Shown: positions 17,922-27,310, numbered from the stretch's first letter. The stretch: DNA of 33,961 nucleotides from Prevotella sp. (GCA_016281815.1 JAEEJK010000090.1:1-33961); one strand, 5' to 3'. Numbers and translations are program-made. The notes: generated by a model not told the origin, from the letters alone.

Positions 17922-19175
17922 ATGAAAAAGAACAAACAAAACTTGAAGACTGTCTTGGCGATATGCCTCGTATTCACGCTGATGTCAGCACCTTGCATGG
18001 CACAGAAGTTTGAAGGACTGGCCGACAGGCCGCAGATGGGTTGGAGCACCTGGAACAAGTTTCAGGGTAACATCTCCGAAGAAATCATCAAAGGCATCGC
18101 CGATGCTATGGTGGAAACCGGACTACGTGACGCCGGCTATGTTTACATCAACATTGATGACTGCTGGCATGGCAAGCGTGACGAGAATGGGTTTATCCAA
18201 TCTGACGCGGCCAAATTCCCTGGTGGGATGAAGGCACTGGCAGACTATATCCATTCCAAAGGTCTGAAACTCGGCATCTACAGTGATGCCGGCATAGGCA
18301 CCTGCGCAGGAATGCCAGGATCCCTCGGTCACGAATATCAGGATGCCCTCCAGTATGCCCGCTGGGGTGTCGACTACCTGAAGTATGACTGGTGCAACAC
18401 CACGAACATCAACCCGCGAGGAGCCTACCAACTCATCAGCGATGCCCTCCGCGCTGCCGGGCGTCCTATCTTCCTCAGCATGTGCGAGTGGGGAAACAGC
18501 CATCCGTGGAAATGGGCACGCGACATCGGTCACTCATGGCGCACCACGCCTGATATCTGGTGCAGTTTCGACTCCCTCCGTGTCTTCCCGGAAGGCTACA
18601 GTCAGTTTGGTGTGATGCAGTGCATTCATTATAATGACACACTGCGCCGCTATGCAGGTCCCGGACATTGGAACGACCCCGACATGCTGGAGGTAGGCAA
18701 CGGTATGTCCACTGGCGAGGACCGTGCCCATTTCACCATCTGGTGCATGATGGCCAGTCCGCTCATTCTCGGAAACGACATCCGCAACATGAGCGAGGAA
18801 ACCAAGGCAATCCTCACCAACAAGGATGTGATAGCCATCGATCAGGATGCGCTGGGTGTTCAGGGTTTGTGTCTCTGCTCTGACCAAGGTCTTGACTTCT
18901 GGTTGAAGCCATTGTCTGATGGCGACTGGGCTTTTGCGATACTCAATCCTACCCGACAAGACATCACCTACGCGTTGGACTGGCAGAAATTCAATTTCAC
19001 CGACAAGGAGGTGTCCGGTCTCAGCACAGATTTCGACAAGACGGTGTATAAGGTCAAGAATCTGTGGACCGGCCGACAGGAAGGCAAGACAAGCATCAAG
19101 TCAAAGACAGACAGAAAGATTACGGTTCCCTCCCATGATGTAGTATGCTACAGACTGACAAGGAACCAAAAATAG
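17922..19175 (+). CDS. GH27 alpha-galactosidase, secreted
   Basis: It is a retaining exo-enzyme that removes terminal alpha-galactose. The signal peptide runs to about residue 27 (MSAPCMAQ). The GH27 barrel shows NIDDCWHG (substrate-binding Asp pair), nucleophile Asp156 in LKYDWCN, acid/base Asp211 in RTTPDIW (55 residues on, the same spacing I recall for rice alpha-galactosidase) and GHWNDPDML at about 249-257. A C-terminal beta domain starts near residue 315. Some GH27 members are beta-L-arabinopyranosidases; the retained YSDAG pocket motif favours galactosidase but does not prove it. It follows the arabinose-operon terminator, so it should have its own promoter, though I see no good -33/-7 pair. 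Confidence 0.9.
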   Translation: MKKNKQNLKTVLAICLVFTLMSAPCMAQKFEGLADRPQMGWSTWNKFQGNISEEIIKGIADAMVETGLRDAGYVYINIDDCWHGKRDENGFIQSDAAKFPGGMKALADYIHSKGLKLGIYSDAGIGTCAGMPGSLGHEYQDALQYARWGVDYLKYDWCNTTNINPRGAYQLISDALRAAGRPIFLSMCEWGNSHPWKWARDIGHSWRTTPDIWCSFDSLRVFPEGYSQFGVMQCIHYNDTLRRYAGPGHWNDPDMLEVGNGMSTGEDRAHFTIWCMMASPLILGNDIRNMSEETKAILTNKDVIAIDQDALGVQGLCLCSDQGLDFWLKPLSDGDWAFAILNPTRQDITYALDWQKFNFTDKEVSGLSTDFDKTVYKVKNLWTGRQEGKTSIKSKTDRKITVPSHDVVCYRLTRNQK

Positions 19176-19208
19176 ACCAACGTAACTGATACTCATTCGT
19201 ACTACAAC

Positions 19209-19246
19209 AAGCAATCCGACCTCCCTTTGGGGAAGTCGGATTGCTT
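19209..19246. terminator. Bidirectional terminator between GH27 gene and barrel protein
   Basis: AAGCAATCCGAC and GTCGGATTGCTT form a perfect 12-bp stem with a 14-nt loop. It lies 33 nt after the GH27 stop and 53 nt after the stop of the convergent minus-strand gene. No long T-run is present on either side. Confidence 0.65.
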
Positions 19247-19299
19247 GGTTATGGTCGTTATGACCAGGTGTTTCCTTGCTTCTTTTGTGCTTGGTATGC

Positions 19300-19848
19300 T
19301 TAGAATCTGTATCCTATGCTTGCCATGACGACATGTCCGTCGCCCAGGATTCCCGGTTGGAATTTGTACTCGCCAGCAACGAACCAGTTGCTGTTTAAAT
19401 TGAATTGTATTCCTGCACCAACTTGGATACCGCCGTCGGTTTCGTTTTCACCATCATGGGAAATTTCTTGTGTCGTTCCTCCTTTTGATGTAGACAGTGT
19501 ATAGCCTTCACTATGAACTAAGGCTAAAGCATAACCAACCGATGGATATATCTTAATTGCATCGCCAAGGTTGAACAGATAGTGCACATTCAGTCCAAGC
19601 GTTAAGTCGGATACGTGGTCCTTCATGGGATGGTAGATGCCTTCCAATTCAAGACGCCAGTGGTCGGTCAGACTGTACTGGGCGAATGCGCCTAATCCAA
19701 GTTTCGTGACACTCTCTTCCAATCCAATAATTTTAATTTTCGCGAAATTTGCACCACCGCGTAAACCGACAGCCACATCACCTTTCTCCTGAGCCAGTGC
19801 ACTCATGCTGAACAGAGCCACACACATTGCTATAAATAACTTTTTCAT
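19300..19848 (-). CDS. Small outer-membrane beta-barrel protein
   Basis: This 182-residue protein has a signal peptide (MKKLFIAMCVALFSMSALAQ) followed by alternating hydrophobic/polar strands typical of a small porin-like barrel of the OMP_b-brl type. Landmarks are GLRGGANFAKI near the mature N-terminus, YSLTDHWRLELEGIYH, QVGAGIQFNLNSNWFVAGEY, and a C-terminal strand ending GYRF with the final aromatic residue used as an outer-membrane insertion signal. Probably 8 strands. Function is unknown; members of this group are often structural or adhesion proteins. It has its own promoter and is not clearly linked to sugar use. Confidence 0.8.
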   Translation of the reverse strand: MKKLFIAMCVALFSMSALAQEKGDVAVGLRGGANFAKIKIIGLEESVTKLGLGAFAQYSLTDHWRLELEGIYHPMKDHVSDLTLGLNVHYLFNLGDAIKIYPSVGYALALVHSEGYTLSTSKGGTTQEISHDGENETDGGIQVGAGIQFNLNSNWFVAGEYKFQPGILGDGHVVMASIGYRF

Positions 19849-19925
19849 TCGTTTTTTTTAAATTTAACATAACTAATTATATACATGCACTTTTCGAGAG
19901 CACATCAATCTAACCTTTCTCGCTG

Positions 19926-19960
19926 CAAAAGTAGTAAAAATCTATAATAGTTTAAACAAA
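19926..19960 (-). promoter_or_regulatory. Promoter of the outer-membrane barrel gene
   Basis: On the minus strand TACTTTTG is a perfect TAnnTTTG (plus-strand 19926-19933) and TTTG lies 23 bp upstream (plus-strand 19957-19960). The spacing is slightly long. Transcription would start near 19919, giving a leader of about 70 nt. Confidence 0.6.
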
Positions 19961-20014
19961 AGACGTATTTTTTATTGTGGATGGCGCATCCTATATTCGC
20001 TGAACAACGGCTTT

Positions 20015-20043
20015 AGGGGCATGTCATTTATTGACACGCCCCT
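20015..20043 (-). terminator. Hairpin downstream of the PepSY-like gene
   Basis: AGGGGCATGTCA and TGACACGCCCCT pair over 12 bp with one mismatch (a wobble pair in RNA) and a 5-nt loop. It lies 31 nt past the PepSY-like stop on the minus strand and about 55 bp upstream of the barrel promoter, so it probably separates the two units. No strong T-run. Confidence 0.6.
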
Positions 20044-20074
20044 TGGATTTCAAAAACACAAACTCTATTGAGTA

Positions 20075-20518
20075 TCAGTCATCGATATCGAACAACATTC
20101 CCTTTTTGTCGAACTTCAGTTCGAGGTCGTTGGAAAGTTCTATTTTGTAACCATAGCGCTCCTTGTCAATCTTGACGATGGCGGTACCTGGATAACTGGT
20201 CTGCACATAGTCGGCGATGAATGTGGGAACGAGATGAGCCGGGACTGCGTTGAACTGGCAATCTACCTTGTCCCAAACACCTTTCTTATTGAAATCCAGT
20301 TGGATACCGTTGTTCAGTCGTACCTCATACTGTTTTCTGCCGTTGTCGAAATCTTTCTTGGCATAAGTGATACCCTCTCCGGGGAAGTTTTCTTGGATGA
20401 ATGCCATGGCTGCTGCGGGCAACTGTTCTGTGGGGATGATCCTGTCTCTTGCGAAGGTGGATACGGATTGCATCATCATGCAAAGGAGTGCTGCGAGGAA
20501 TAATGTTGACTTTTTCAT
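20075..20518 (-). CDS. Secreted PepSY-like domain protein
   Basis: A 147-residue exported protein with a signal peptide (MKKSTLFLAALLCMMMQSVSTFA). The mature part holds two tandem PepSY-like half repeats: residues about 32-85, from LPAAAMAFIQENFPG to LDFNKKGVWDKVDC, and about 92-147, from VPTFIADYVQTSYPG to LKFDKKGMLFDIDD. Each has a helix followed by strands ending in the xDFNKKG or KFDKKG turn. The family is common in Bacteroidota and is named for similarity to inhibitory domains, but no biochemical role is established. It has its own promoter and terminator and stands alone between the barrel protein and the TonB-dependent receptor. Confidence 0.8.
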   Translation of the reverse strand: MKKSTLFLAALLCMMMQSVSTFARDRIIPTEQLPAAAMAFIQENFPGEGITYAKKDFDNGRKQYEVRLNNGIQLDFNKKGVWDKVDCQFNAVPAHLVPTFIADYVQTSYPGTAIVKIDKERYGYKIELSNDLELKFDKKGMLFDIDD

Positions 20519-20594
20519 AATTGTAATTTTTTATTTGTTATTATTTTTGTTATTTTCTTTTTTGCTGTCTTCAGGTTTTTTCCTTTCGACATTG

Positions 20595-20626
20595 CAAAGT
20601 TAACCCCGAAAATCCCCGTCCGCAAC
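20595..20626 (-). promoter_or_regulatory. Promoter of the PepSY-like gene
   Basis: On the minus strand TAACTTTG (plus-strand 20595-20602) is a perfect TAnnTTTG, with GTTG (plus-strand 20623-20626; TTG core) exactly 20 bp upstream. Expected start is near 20588, giving a 70-nt leader. Confidence 0.75.
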
Positions 20627-20721
20627 TTTTTTTGAGTTTTTCGATTCACTTCTATGCGACTGTATCTGCTTTTTGCGACAAACCGGTCAGCACCCCTCAG
20701 AATCTGTCGCAAGGGGGATAA

Positions 20722-20765
20722 AAAAGTATCCATAACCCACAAAAAACTGAGTTATGGATACTTTT
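20722..20765 (-). terminator. Terminator of the TonB-dependent receptor gene
   Basis: AAAAGTATCCATAAC and GTTATGGATACTTTT form a perfect 15-bp stem with a 14-nt loop, 45 nt beyond the receptor stop on the minus strand. Its T-tract in that direction fits termination of receptor transcription. Confidence 0.85.
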
Positions 20766-20810
20766 ATCGACAAAAACGCTATGGACTCGGCTCTTTTTAG
20801 GCGAGATTGG

Positions 20811-23153
20811 TTAGAATTCCACGCGATAGGCTATGTTGGGGAAGGTCAGCGAGGTGAACTTATCGACGATCTCATGAGAACGGATGTCGAAGGTCTGACC
20901 CTGGAAAGTCTTCATCTTTAGGAATTCGAGGATGAAGTGGTGGGCAGTATGATGCTTGTTGATGGTATACTTCACCGAAAAAGCATAACCCACACTCATG
21001 CCTTTCTGGGCACGATAGGGTTCGGGGTCATCGATTTCTGGAATGGACCTGTCGGGACGGTTCGCGATGTCCTCATAGGTGATGCCCTCAGGAATAGGCG
21101 TATAGCGGTCTCCGCCCATCAGTGTGAGGCGGCCGTTAAGGCCAAAGACGTTTTTCTTCGATTTGCCCACCATCCACTCCTTGCCACCAACGATGTTCGT
21201 GATGTAGCGGCGGTCGTGACGTGAATGATGCCACACGCCCTGTTCATCGCGAAATTCCGACTTGAAGAGCGTGGCAGTCAGCATCCCATAGAGGCCATCC
21301 TTCAAATAGCGCTCCAATATGAAGTCAATACCATAGTTGCGACCTGCTCCGCCATTCACCAGCGCACGGTCCTGGAAAAACATGTTGTGGTTGAGGATGG
21401 AATAGGTTGTCCCCTTTTCCACAGGCACGTCGAACAGCCACTGCCAGTAAGGCTCTATCTTCAGCATGGCATTTTCACCCAAGCGCTGGGCAAACGAGGC
21501 AGAGATGTGGTGTGAGCGCGTGAGTCCGAGGTCTTTGTTGGGATTTTTGCCATCCATCGTCACGAAGTAAGTATCTGTGGTTTCCTTGCGGCTGTTCAGG
21601 GCGTATGCCAGCGAAATAGTGCTCGATGGCGAAGTCTTGTATTGCACGCTGATGCGAGGTTCCACCAGCCACTGGTTGTTGAGGTTGAACCACATGACAT
21701 TCACACCCGCCACAGTGGAGAGTCTGCGGCTCAGCGCTACCTTGTGGTTGGTATAGAAACGAGTCAGGCCCGTGTTGCCCTCCGACTCATAGACACGGAA
21801 CTTGGGACCACCCACTGTCTGGACCCAGTCCAACCACGTGTGGAAGTCCAGATGCTGGTGCTCAAAACCATTCTGCATCGTGTATCTCGACGAGAACTTA
21901 TGCTGGTGCTGCGTGCTGACGATGATGTTCCATGAGGCGTTGCGACCCTCCATATCGGGAATCTTGGTCAACTGCTGGTCGTAGTCGTTCTGCTGCAAGC
22001 GGGTATAGGCCCCTGTAAAGGCCACGTTGGAGCGCAGGGTGCCACCCGAGCGGAAACGGTAGGTATGCGTGAGCCCACCGGCACAGTTGCGCTGGCGCGA
22101 CCACGAGTCGTTCATATCCCACAGCGTCTCCCACTCCGACACGTCGGGCACCTTGTTCTCGTAGTTGTCTATGAGGCCCGTGAACCACACGGCGAAAGTG
22201 CCCGCCTTAGTGGTAGGCATGTTCAGTTTGAAACTCAGATCCTGATAGTCGAGTGTCTCGTTCTCCATATTGATGGCATGCAGTTTCTTGGCAATCTCAA
22301 GAAAACTGTAGCGATAGTTCACCAGATAGGAAGCCTTCGACCCTTTGCCCAACGGACCCTCGGAGGCGAAATCCACACCCAGTGTACCCACCTGCACGGC
22401 ATGTTCGTATTTTGAGTTGTTGCCCACCCTCATCTTCATATCGAAAGCGCCAGAGAGGGCATTGCCAAATTCGGCAGGCATGGCTCCCGTCAGGAAGTCG
22501 CTGTTGGCCAGCACCGTACCATTGAGCGAGGTAAAAATACCGCCACCAGCCTCAGTGATCTCCGCGAAGTGGTTGGGATTGTTCACCTCCACACCCTCCA
22601 CACGCCATTGCAACATCTGGGGCGAGTTGCCGTGAATGGAGATGCCGTTGGTAGCGCCACCCGTGGCCACGCCCGCGAACATCGATGCCGTGCGGGCAGG
22701 GTCGGCCATACCGCCGGCATAACGCGTGGCCTCCTCGACACTGAACATCCGGGCACCCACCTGTGCCATCTCGTTCAGCGGCAACTGCTTGTTCACCCGG
22801 GGCTTCACCACCACCTCGCCAAGTTCAGAGATGTTCTCACGCATCCTCAGCGTGAGAACCAGTTCCTTACCCGACGATACCAACTGCTCTTTCAGCACCA
22901 CTGGTTCGTAGCCAACATAACTCGCCCTGACAGAATGACGCCCCACAGGGACATTTTCTATCACGAAGTTGCCGTCTATATCCGACACCGCAGCCATTGT
23001 GATGCCGTTCTCCACCGTTATCGACACGCCAATCATCGGCTCACCCGAAGCCACGTCGCAGACCTGTCCCCTGACGGTCTGGGTGGTCTGGGCATTCATC
23101 ATCGAGGAGAAAAGCAGCATCGCAAACACTGCCATTAAAAACAATCTTTTCAT
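20811..23153 (-). CDS. TonB-dependent outer-membrane receptor (no SusD partner)
   Basis: The 780-residue protein should form a TonB-gated outer-membrane barrel that imports a scarce ligand. After the signal peptide (MKRLFLMAVFAMLLF..MMNAQ) comes a carboxypeptidase-regulatory-like domain (about 25-105; RGQVCDVASGEPMIGVSI), then a plug (about 115-230, with ISIHGNSPQMLQWRVEGVEV) and a barrel ending in a C-terminal Phe (FPNIAYRVEF). It is shorter than the usual SusC (about 1000 residues), and no SusD gene is adjacent. I start at 23153 because it begins the signal peptide; an in-frame ATG at 23231 would add 26 polar residues. It is divergent from the GH53 gene, so a role in galactan oligosaccharide uptake is possible but unproven; a metal or siderophore ligand is an alternative. 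Confidence 0.88.
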   Translation of the reverse strand: MKRLFLMAVFAMLLFSSMMNAQTTQTVRGQVCDVASGEPMIGVSITVENGITMAAVSDIDGNFVIENVPVGRHSVRASYVGYEPVVLKEQLVSSGKELVLTLRMRENISELGEVVVKPRVNKQLPLNEMAQVGARMFSVEEATRYAGGMADPARTASMFAGVATGGATNGISIHGNSPQMLQWRVEGVEVNNPNHFAEITEAGGGIFTSLNGTVLANSDFLTGAMPAEFGNALSGAFDMKMRVGNNSKYEHAVQVGTLGVDFASEGPLGKGSKASYLVNYRYSFLEIAKKLHAINMENETLDYQDLSFKLNMPTTKAGTFAVWFTGLIDNYENKVPDVSEWETLWDMNDSWSRQRNCAGGLTHTYRFRSGGTLRSNVAFTGAYTRLQQNDYDQQLTKIPDMEGRNASWNIIVSTQHQHKFSSRYTMQNGFEHQHLDFHTWLDWVQTVGGPKFRVYESEGNTGLTRFYTNHKVALSRRLSTVAGVNVMWFNLNNQWLVEPRISVQYKTSPSSTISLAYALNSRKETTDTYFVTMDGKNPNKDLGLTRSHHISASFAQRLGENAMLKIEPYWQWLFDVPVEKGTTYSILNHNMFFQDRALVNGGAGRNYGIDFILERYLKDGLYGMLTATLFKSEFRDEQGVWHHSRHDRRYITNIVGGKEWMVGKSKKNVFGLNGRLTLMGGDRYTPIPEGITYEDIANRPDRSIPEIDDPEPYRAQKGMSVGYAFSVKYTINKHHTAHHFILEFLKMKTFQGQTFDIRSHEIVDKFTSLTFPNIAYRVEF

Positions 23154-23326
23154 TGGAATAGCCTTGTTCTGCCTGTTCACTATCAGGCGCAATAAGTTAG
23201 TCAGTGCGACAATTTGTCCTTTTATCATCATCTGTTAGTTTTTGTCGTGCAAGAATGGTGCAAACCGAGAGTTATCAAACTCGCCTGAATGACCAAGGGG
23301 CTGCCCTTTCTTGCCACTTTTGTCTG

Positions 23327-23358
23327 CGAAATTACAAATAATTGCTGAATCTGCCAAA
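23327..23358 (-). promoter_or_regulatory. Promoter of the TonB-dependent receptor gene
   Basis: On the minus strand TAATTTCG (plus-strand 23327-23334; 7 of 8 matches) is preceded, exactly 20 bp upstream, by TTTG (plus-strand 23355-23358). Transcription from about 23320 would leave a leader of about 165 nt before the start codon at 23153, long for this genome. Confidence 0.55.
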
Positions 23359-23483
23359 TTTTTGGGGCATTCTGTCAAATTTTATGATGGAATGATAATA
23401 AAGAATGGACAGACAAAAAGATTTGTTTATTATTGTTAATGTTGTAAGTACAAAATGGCCAATAACGTGTTTTTTATTATATT

Positions 23484-23528
23484 GGGGCAATCAATGATAT
23501 CACATAAAACAGTTTGATTGATAGCCCC
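23484..23528. promoter_or_regulatory. 12-bp inverted repeat just before the GH53 gene
   Basis: GGGGCAATCAAT at 23484-23495 and ATTGATAGCCCC at 23517-23528 pair in 11 of 12 positions around a 21-nt centre, ending 19 nt before the chosen GH53 start. It could be an operator or an mRNA leader hairpin. I see no convincing -33/-7 pair for GH53; 23232-23535 otherwise holds only the receptor promoter and leader. Confidence 0.5.
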
Positions 23529-23547
23529 TTAAACAATGTGGATTGAA

Positions 23548-24645
23548 ATGAGAAGACTTATCCTATTTGCCTGGTGCCTGATGATGGCAGGCACGATATG
23601 GGCACAAGAAAAGAAAGACGACTTCGTCAAGGGAGCCGACGTGGGCTTCCTCGCCGGACAGGAGCGGCGGGGTGTCAAGTTCCACGACCGTCAGGGAAAG
23701 GAGCGAGAGTGCCTGGAACTGCTGAAAAACGACTACCAGATGAGTGCCATCCGCCTGCGTGTCTGGGTGAATCCCCGAGGAGGCGACTGCGACAAGAACG
23801 CCTTGCTTGCCATGGCCCGCAGGGTGAAGGCATTGGGCATGGACCTGATGGTGAATTTCCACTACAGCGACTGGTGGGCCGACCCCGCCAAGCAGCCCAT
23901 TCCGAAGGCATGGCTTGGCCACTCGTTTGAGCAGATGAAGCAGGACCTGCGCAACCACACCATCGAAGTGCTGACGCTGCTAAAGGAGAACAGCATCACG
24001 CCACGGTGGGTACAGGTGGGCAACGAGACCACCAACGGCATGCTCTGGAGCGTGAAAACCGATGAGCGTGGATGGGAAATCAAGGACTCCCTGGGCCACA
24101 CCACCATCACCCACTCCATGGGTCACATCAAGACGGAGCCACAGCAGTATGCCGGTTTTATCCGCGCAGGCTACGATGCCGTGAAGGAAGTCTTCCCTGA
24201 CGCCATCGTCATCGTACATCTGGACAGAGACCATCAGCAGAGCATTTATGACCACAACCTGGACACCATCCTGAAATACGGCGGTAAGTTTGACATGATA
24301 GGCATGTCGCTCTATCCCTATTGGGCGATGGAGGGCCATCCGGAACTGAATGCCGACGACATCATCACCGACTGCATGACCAACATCCGCTATGTCAGCG
24401 AGAAATACAAGTGCGATGTGATGATTGTGGAGACAGGCTTTGAGGTGGACGAGAGCCATCCTGAAAAAATGGAGGAAGGTCGCCGCCAACTGACCCGTGT
24501 GATACGGGAGGCACGCCAAAAGACCAACGGGCACTGCCGTGGCGTGTTCTATTGGGAACCGCAATGCCTGCCCGGCGGATACAAATTGGGAGCCTTCGAC
24601 CACAATGCCGCCCCCACCGCCATCATGGAGGGATTTATAGAATGA
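23548..24645 (+). CDS. GH53 arabinogalactan endo-beta-1,4-galactanase, secreted
   Basis: It cleaves internal beta-1,4-galactosyl bonds in galactan and type I arabinogalactan. The chosen start (365 residues) begins a signal peptide MRRLILFAWCLMMAGTIWAQ; an in-frame ATG at 23536 would add four residues. The TIM-barrel catalytic pair is visible: acid/base Glu160 in VQVGNETTNG and nucleophile Glu295 in MIVETGF (numbered from 23548). RLRVWVNPRGG, NFHYSDWWADPAKQ and YPYWAME are further GH53 landmarks. The C-terminal WEPQCLPG loop is also typical. It lies between a divergent TonB-dependent receptor and a convergent esterase. Its product, galactooligosaccharide, would need a further beta-galactosidase that is not in this window. 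Confidence 0.93.
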   Translation: MRRLILFAWCLMMAGTIWAQEKKDDFVKGADVGFLAGQERRGVKFHDRQGKERECLELLKNDYQMSAIRLRVWVNPRGGDCDKNALLAMARRVKALGMDLMVNFHYSDWWADPAKQPIPKAWLGHSFEQMKQDLRNHTIEVLTLLKENSITPRWVQVGNETTNGMLWSVKTDERGWEIKDSLGHTTITHSMGHIKTEPQQYAGFIRAGYDAVKEVFPDAIVIVHLDRDHQQSIYDHNLDTILKYGGKFDMIGMSLYPYWAMEGHPELNADDIITDCMTNIRYVSEKYKCDVMIVETGFEVDESHPEKMEEGRRQLTRVIREARQKTNGHCRGVFYWEPQCLPGGYKLGAFDHNAAPTAIMEGFIE

Positions 24646-24651
24646 CAATCA

Positions 24652-24716
24652 AACACAGGGATACGGAGATACAGAGTTTTTTGTAAGCAATTCTTTGTAT
24701 CTTTATAACTCCGTGC
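24652..24716. repeat. CACAGAG-type repeat with inverted partner
   Basis: A run ACACAGGGATACGGAGATAC followed by AGAGTTTTTT lies just after the GH53 stop, and at 24691-24716 a reverse-complement relative appears (TTTGTATC...ACTCCGT). The forward half resembles the repeats starting at 26254 and 26991. Confidence 0.55.
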
Positions 24717-24720
24717 TTAA

Positions 24721-24750
24721 TTTTCAATCTTCAATCTTCAATTTTCAATA
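24721..24750. repeat. TTCAATC heptamer array
   Basis: Four 7-bp units of TTTTCAA/TCTTCAA type; in reverse complement they are ATTGAAA/ATTGAAG, the units also seen at 11976-12021 and 30836-30883. Confidence 0.75.
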
Positions 24751-24756
24751 TATAAA

Positions 24757-24783
24757 GCCGCCACCCTACGTGAGGATGGCGGC
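24757..24783. terminator. Convergent terminator between GH53 and esterase genes
   Basis: GCCGCCACCC and GGATGGCGGC form a 10-bp stem with one mismatch and a 7-nt loop, 23 nt beyond the esterase stop (minus strand) and about 110 nt beyond GH53. It probably serves the esterase first. Confidence 0.6.
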
Positions 24784-24806
24784 GAAATCATTTTGGGAAA
24801 AAAAGA

Positions 24807-26141
<1,335 letters not shown>

Positions 26142-26198
26142 TCAGGGAATGGTTTCCATTGATATGATTTTGACGTTGGATAGCCGAAAAAGTAAAAC

Positions 26199-26243
26199 AG
26201 ACCGCCTCACTTGTTAAAGAATATTAACATCATGAAGCGGTCT
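26199..26243. other. Long imperfect inverted repeat upstream of the esterase
   Basis: Arms of about 19-20 bp (outer AGACCGC/GCGGTCT, inner GTTAA/TTAAC) pair with a few mismatches and a one-base bulge. It lies 112 bp before the esterase start in the 26088-26634 intergenic region, directly before a repeat element. It could be a terminator-like remnant or an edge of that repeat; no gene needs it on the plus strand. Confidence 0.5.
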
Positions 26244-26253
26244 ATTTGTTGTC

Positions 26254-26434
26254 AACACAGAGGGACAGAGTTTTTTCAAGACCACACACATAATTAGGTA
26301 TGCGGCGAAGTTCCTTGACTCCTATTATCCGTAGAATTAATACGCTTGACATTGGAGTGAGAAAATTCATGTTTAATTACATGGTAATTATATGTTTTCT
26401 TCGTTTTCTTTTTTCACACAAATGACCACGAACT
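26254..26434. repeat. Composite interspersed repeat, copy 1
   Basis: It begins with an ACACAGAGG..ACAGAGTTTTTT segment, then GCGGCGAAGT, then a divergent stretch, then TTAATTACATGG and CACAAATGACCACGAA. The same order of segments appears at 26991-27150, and the second part again at 27201-27310. It holds no open reading frame of note. Confidence 0.6.
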
Positions 26435-26529
26435 GGACCTTTATAATTACATGCCATTCGTCACAGAAAAACGTCCATTCGTCACATATCTCGCTGTTTA
26501 TCAAATATTTCGTCCGTCTATCCCAGTTA

Positions 26530-26561
26530 TTTGGCAGGCGGACAGATTCTTTTTACCTTTG
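26530..26561 (+). promoter_or_regulatory. Promoter of the small lipoprotein gene
   Basis: TTTG at 26530-26533 and TACCTTTG at 26554-26561 (perfect TAnnTTTG) are exactly 20 bp apart. The start near 26568 gives a leader of about 66 nt and excludes the in-frame ATG at 26392 as the start codon. Confidence 0.8.
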
Positions 26562-26634
26562 CGCAAGTAATTCAGTTCATGACGTAGCAAACAACAAAGG
26601 ACTACGTCTAATGTTAAAACTAAATTTGAAAATC

Positions 26635-26937
26635 ATGAAGAAACTTTTAGTATTATCCATCATCTCAATGATGATTCTGACAACGAGTTGTATCACCACA
26701 CGCTCCACTACAAAAATTAATAAAGTGGAAGTAGGTATGACAAAAAATGAAATTACAAAACTACTCGGCTCACCTTTGTTCAAGAACGGTGACATCAAAA
26801 GCGAGCAATGGGGATATCGGAAGCACATCGGTGAGATTACAGATCCCGAAGAGGTGATCTTCCTCGTGACTTTTGACGAAAATGGCGAAGTAGCCAGTTA
26901 CGATACGATAAAGGAACATGGCCATCGTCAATTTTAA
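26635..26937 (+). CDS. Small lipoprotein with SmpA/OmlA (BamE-like) domain
   Basis: A 100-residue predicted lipoprotein: signal peptide MKKLLVLSIISMMILTTSC, with a lipobox ending at Cys19. The mature part has the SmpA/OmlA hallmark VEVGMTKNEITKLLGSP (about 31-47), followed by beta strands (WGYRKHIGE; VIFLVTFDENGEVASY). In proteobacteria this fold includes BamE of the outer-membrane assembly machine; in Bacteroidota such short proteins are not known to be BamE, so the role stays open. It is monocistronic, has its own promoter, is AT-rich, and lies between two copies of the same repeat element, which hints at acquisition or rearrangement. Confidence 0.8.
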   Translation: MKKLLVLSIISMMILTTSCITTRSTTKINKVEVGMTKNEITKLLGSPLFKNGDIKSEQWGYRKHIGEITDPEEVIFLVTFDENGEVASYDTIKEHGHRQF

Positions 26938-26990
26938 AACCCAACAAATTTGTATAGAGTTTTTTCTAAGCCCTCTACGAATGCTGTTTC

Positions 26991-27150
26991 AACACAGAGA
27001 CGCAGAGGTACAGAGTTTTTCCAGGCCATATATAAAATATGGTGTGCAGCGAAGTAATTAATGGAAATTAATGAATTGATTACATGGTCATTCGTGTTTT
27101 TTTACACGAATGCTTGAAATATTATCATGAATGACCTTGAATGGTTGTTA
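26991..27150. repeat. Composite interspersed repeat, copy 2
   Basis: The CACAGAG part (26991-27021) is followed by GCAGCGAAGTAATTA at 27046 and a segment with GATTACATGGTCATTCGTG, a T-run, ACACGAATG, and CATGAATGACCTTGAATGG. The second part is closely matched by 27201-27310. Together with copy 1 it flanks the lipoprotein gene in direct orientation. Confidence 0.65.
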
Positions 27151-27200
27151 ATGATTGTTTTGTCTAAGGAATCTGGGAACAAAGGAATATATCGCCGCTT

Positions 27201-27310
27201 GCGGCGAAGTAATTTATGGTAATTCATGGATTAATTACATGGACATTCGCGTTATCTTTTTTTACACAAATGACCACGAATTTTTAACATGAATGAGCAT
27301 GAATGGTTGC
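27201..27310. repeat. Composite interspersed repeat, copy 3 (second part only)
   Basis: It starts GCGGCGAAGTAATTTATGG, runs through TTAATTACATGGACATTCGC, a T-run, CACAAATGACCACGAA and CATGAATGAGCATGAATGG, in the same order as 27046-27150. It lacks the CACAGAG part. Together copies 2 and 3 fill most of the 26938-27374 gap, which holds no gene. Confidence 0.65.

Noticed and set aside
20811..23153. SusC of a SusC/SusD pair
   Set aside because: The protein is too short for SusC, and no SusD-like lipoprotein gene lies on either side.
26392..26937. Longer start for the small lipoprotein (181 residues)
   Set aside because: The extra 81 codons include the promoter and would bury the lipoprotein signal peptide inside the protein.
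26254..27310. Insertion sequence around the small lipoprotein
   Set aside because: No transposase, no clear terminal inverted repeats and no target duplication were seen; only non-coding direct repeats.
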